From positions 1 through 6,075 of the forward strand of contig PMBP01000293.1 in assembly GCA_003152975.1 (NCBI GenBank): a stretch of DNA of 6,075 nucleotides. The letters are read 5' to 3'. The stretch is from Phycisphaerales bacterium. Its GTDB lineage: Bacteria > Planctomycetota > Phycisphaerae > Sedimentisphaerales > Anaerohalosphaeraceae. The notes under the pieces are model-generated. The model was not told where the DNA came from. It worked only from the letters and a program-made list of their open reading frames with translations, and did no database searches. The translations under genes were made by a program, and so were the position numbers. Below are positions 6,012 to 6,075 of the stretch, piece after piece. How positions within the stretch are numbered: position 1 is the stretch's first letter; each line of letters begins with the position of its first letter.

Positions 6012-6075
6012 ATAGATCGACCGTCAGCGGCATCTGCCCCATCGCATGGGTCGCGCAGGACAGACACGGATCGTA
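5971..6075 (-). CDS. [NiFe] hydrogenase large subunit, C-terminal end only (5' part outside window)
   Basis: Read leftwards from the right edge, the frame encodes 34 residues and stops at TAA (5973-5971). It opens with [17 protein letters not shown], the conserved C-terminal motif of [NiFe] hydrogenase large subunits. The two Cys (codons at 6066-6064 and 6057-6055) provide two of the four thiolates that hold the Ni-Fe(CN)2CO centre, and the His (6048-6046) is the usual residue before the maturation cut. That would leave a 24-residue tail to be removed. The SCATH form rather than ACAVH suggests a cytoplasmic group 3 (bidirectional, HoxH/MvhA-like) enzyme rather than a membrane uptake enzyme, but that call rests on a very short segment. 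The downstream protease gene overlaps its last 41 bases. Confidence 0.9.
   Translation of the reverse strand, partial: YDPCLSCATHAMGQMPLTVDLYDAQGLLLDSRSR

Overview
The window reads as a piece of a GC-rich chromosome (roughly 58-60 % G+C by eye) from a polysaccharide-degrading, probably anaerobic or facultatively anaerobic bacterium. The glycoside hydrolase at the left edge carries the phrase LDLHDFPGQGTALVG. I associate this with GH2-like enzymes of Planctomycetota (Phycisphaerae-type), Lentisphaerota and Verrucomicrobiota, so a member of the PVC group is the best guess. No rRNA or marker protein confirms it. I see no tRNA, rRNA, CRISPR array, insertion sequence or prophage gene. The coding density is very high.

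Left block (1-3492, plus strand): two tightly spaced carbohydrate-active genes. The first is the 3' part of a GH2-like enzyme ending in an F5/8 type C (discoidin/CBM32-like) domain. The second is a TIM-barrel clan GH-A glycoside hydrolase with N- and C-terminal beta-sandwich regions and a visible acid/base (WNE) and nucleophile (TE) pair. They look like one operon for breaking down a plant or algal glycan, whose identity cannot be read from the sequence.

Middle block (3496-4984, minus strand): a two-gene unit that converges on the glycosidase gene with only 3 bases between the stop codons. It contains a small antibiotic-biosynthesis-monooxygenase (ABM, LsrG/YgiN-like) protein followed 4 bases later by a group III iron-containing alcohol dehydrogenase. 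The ABM stop codon lies inside the dehydrogenase's ribosome binding site, so the two are probably translationally coupled. The dehydrogenase has Gln where the second metal-binding His is expected.

Right block (5023-6075, minus strand): the end of a [NiFe] hydrogenase operon. It holds the last 34 codons of a large subunit with the C-terminal DPCxxCxxH nickel-ligand motif (group 3-like), then an overlapping M52-family maturation endopeptidase that would remove the tail after that His, then a stand-alone CheY-like receiver. A strong nested-hairpin terminator ends this block and separates it from the ABM/dehydrogenase unit.

No wholly unknown system is evident. The points most worth a second look are the stand-alone receiver wired into a hydrogenase operon, the overlap of the hydrogenase tail with its own protease gene, the coupled ABM-dehydrogenase pair with its altered metal site, and the second glycosidase, whose family I cannot name.
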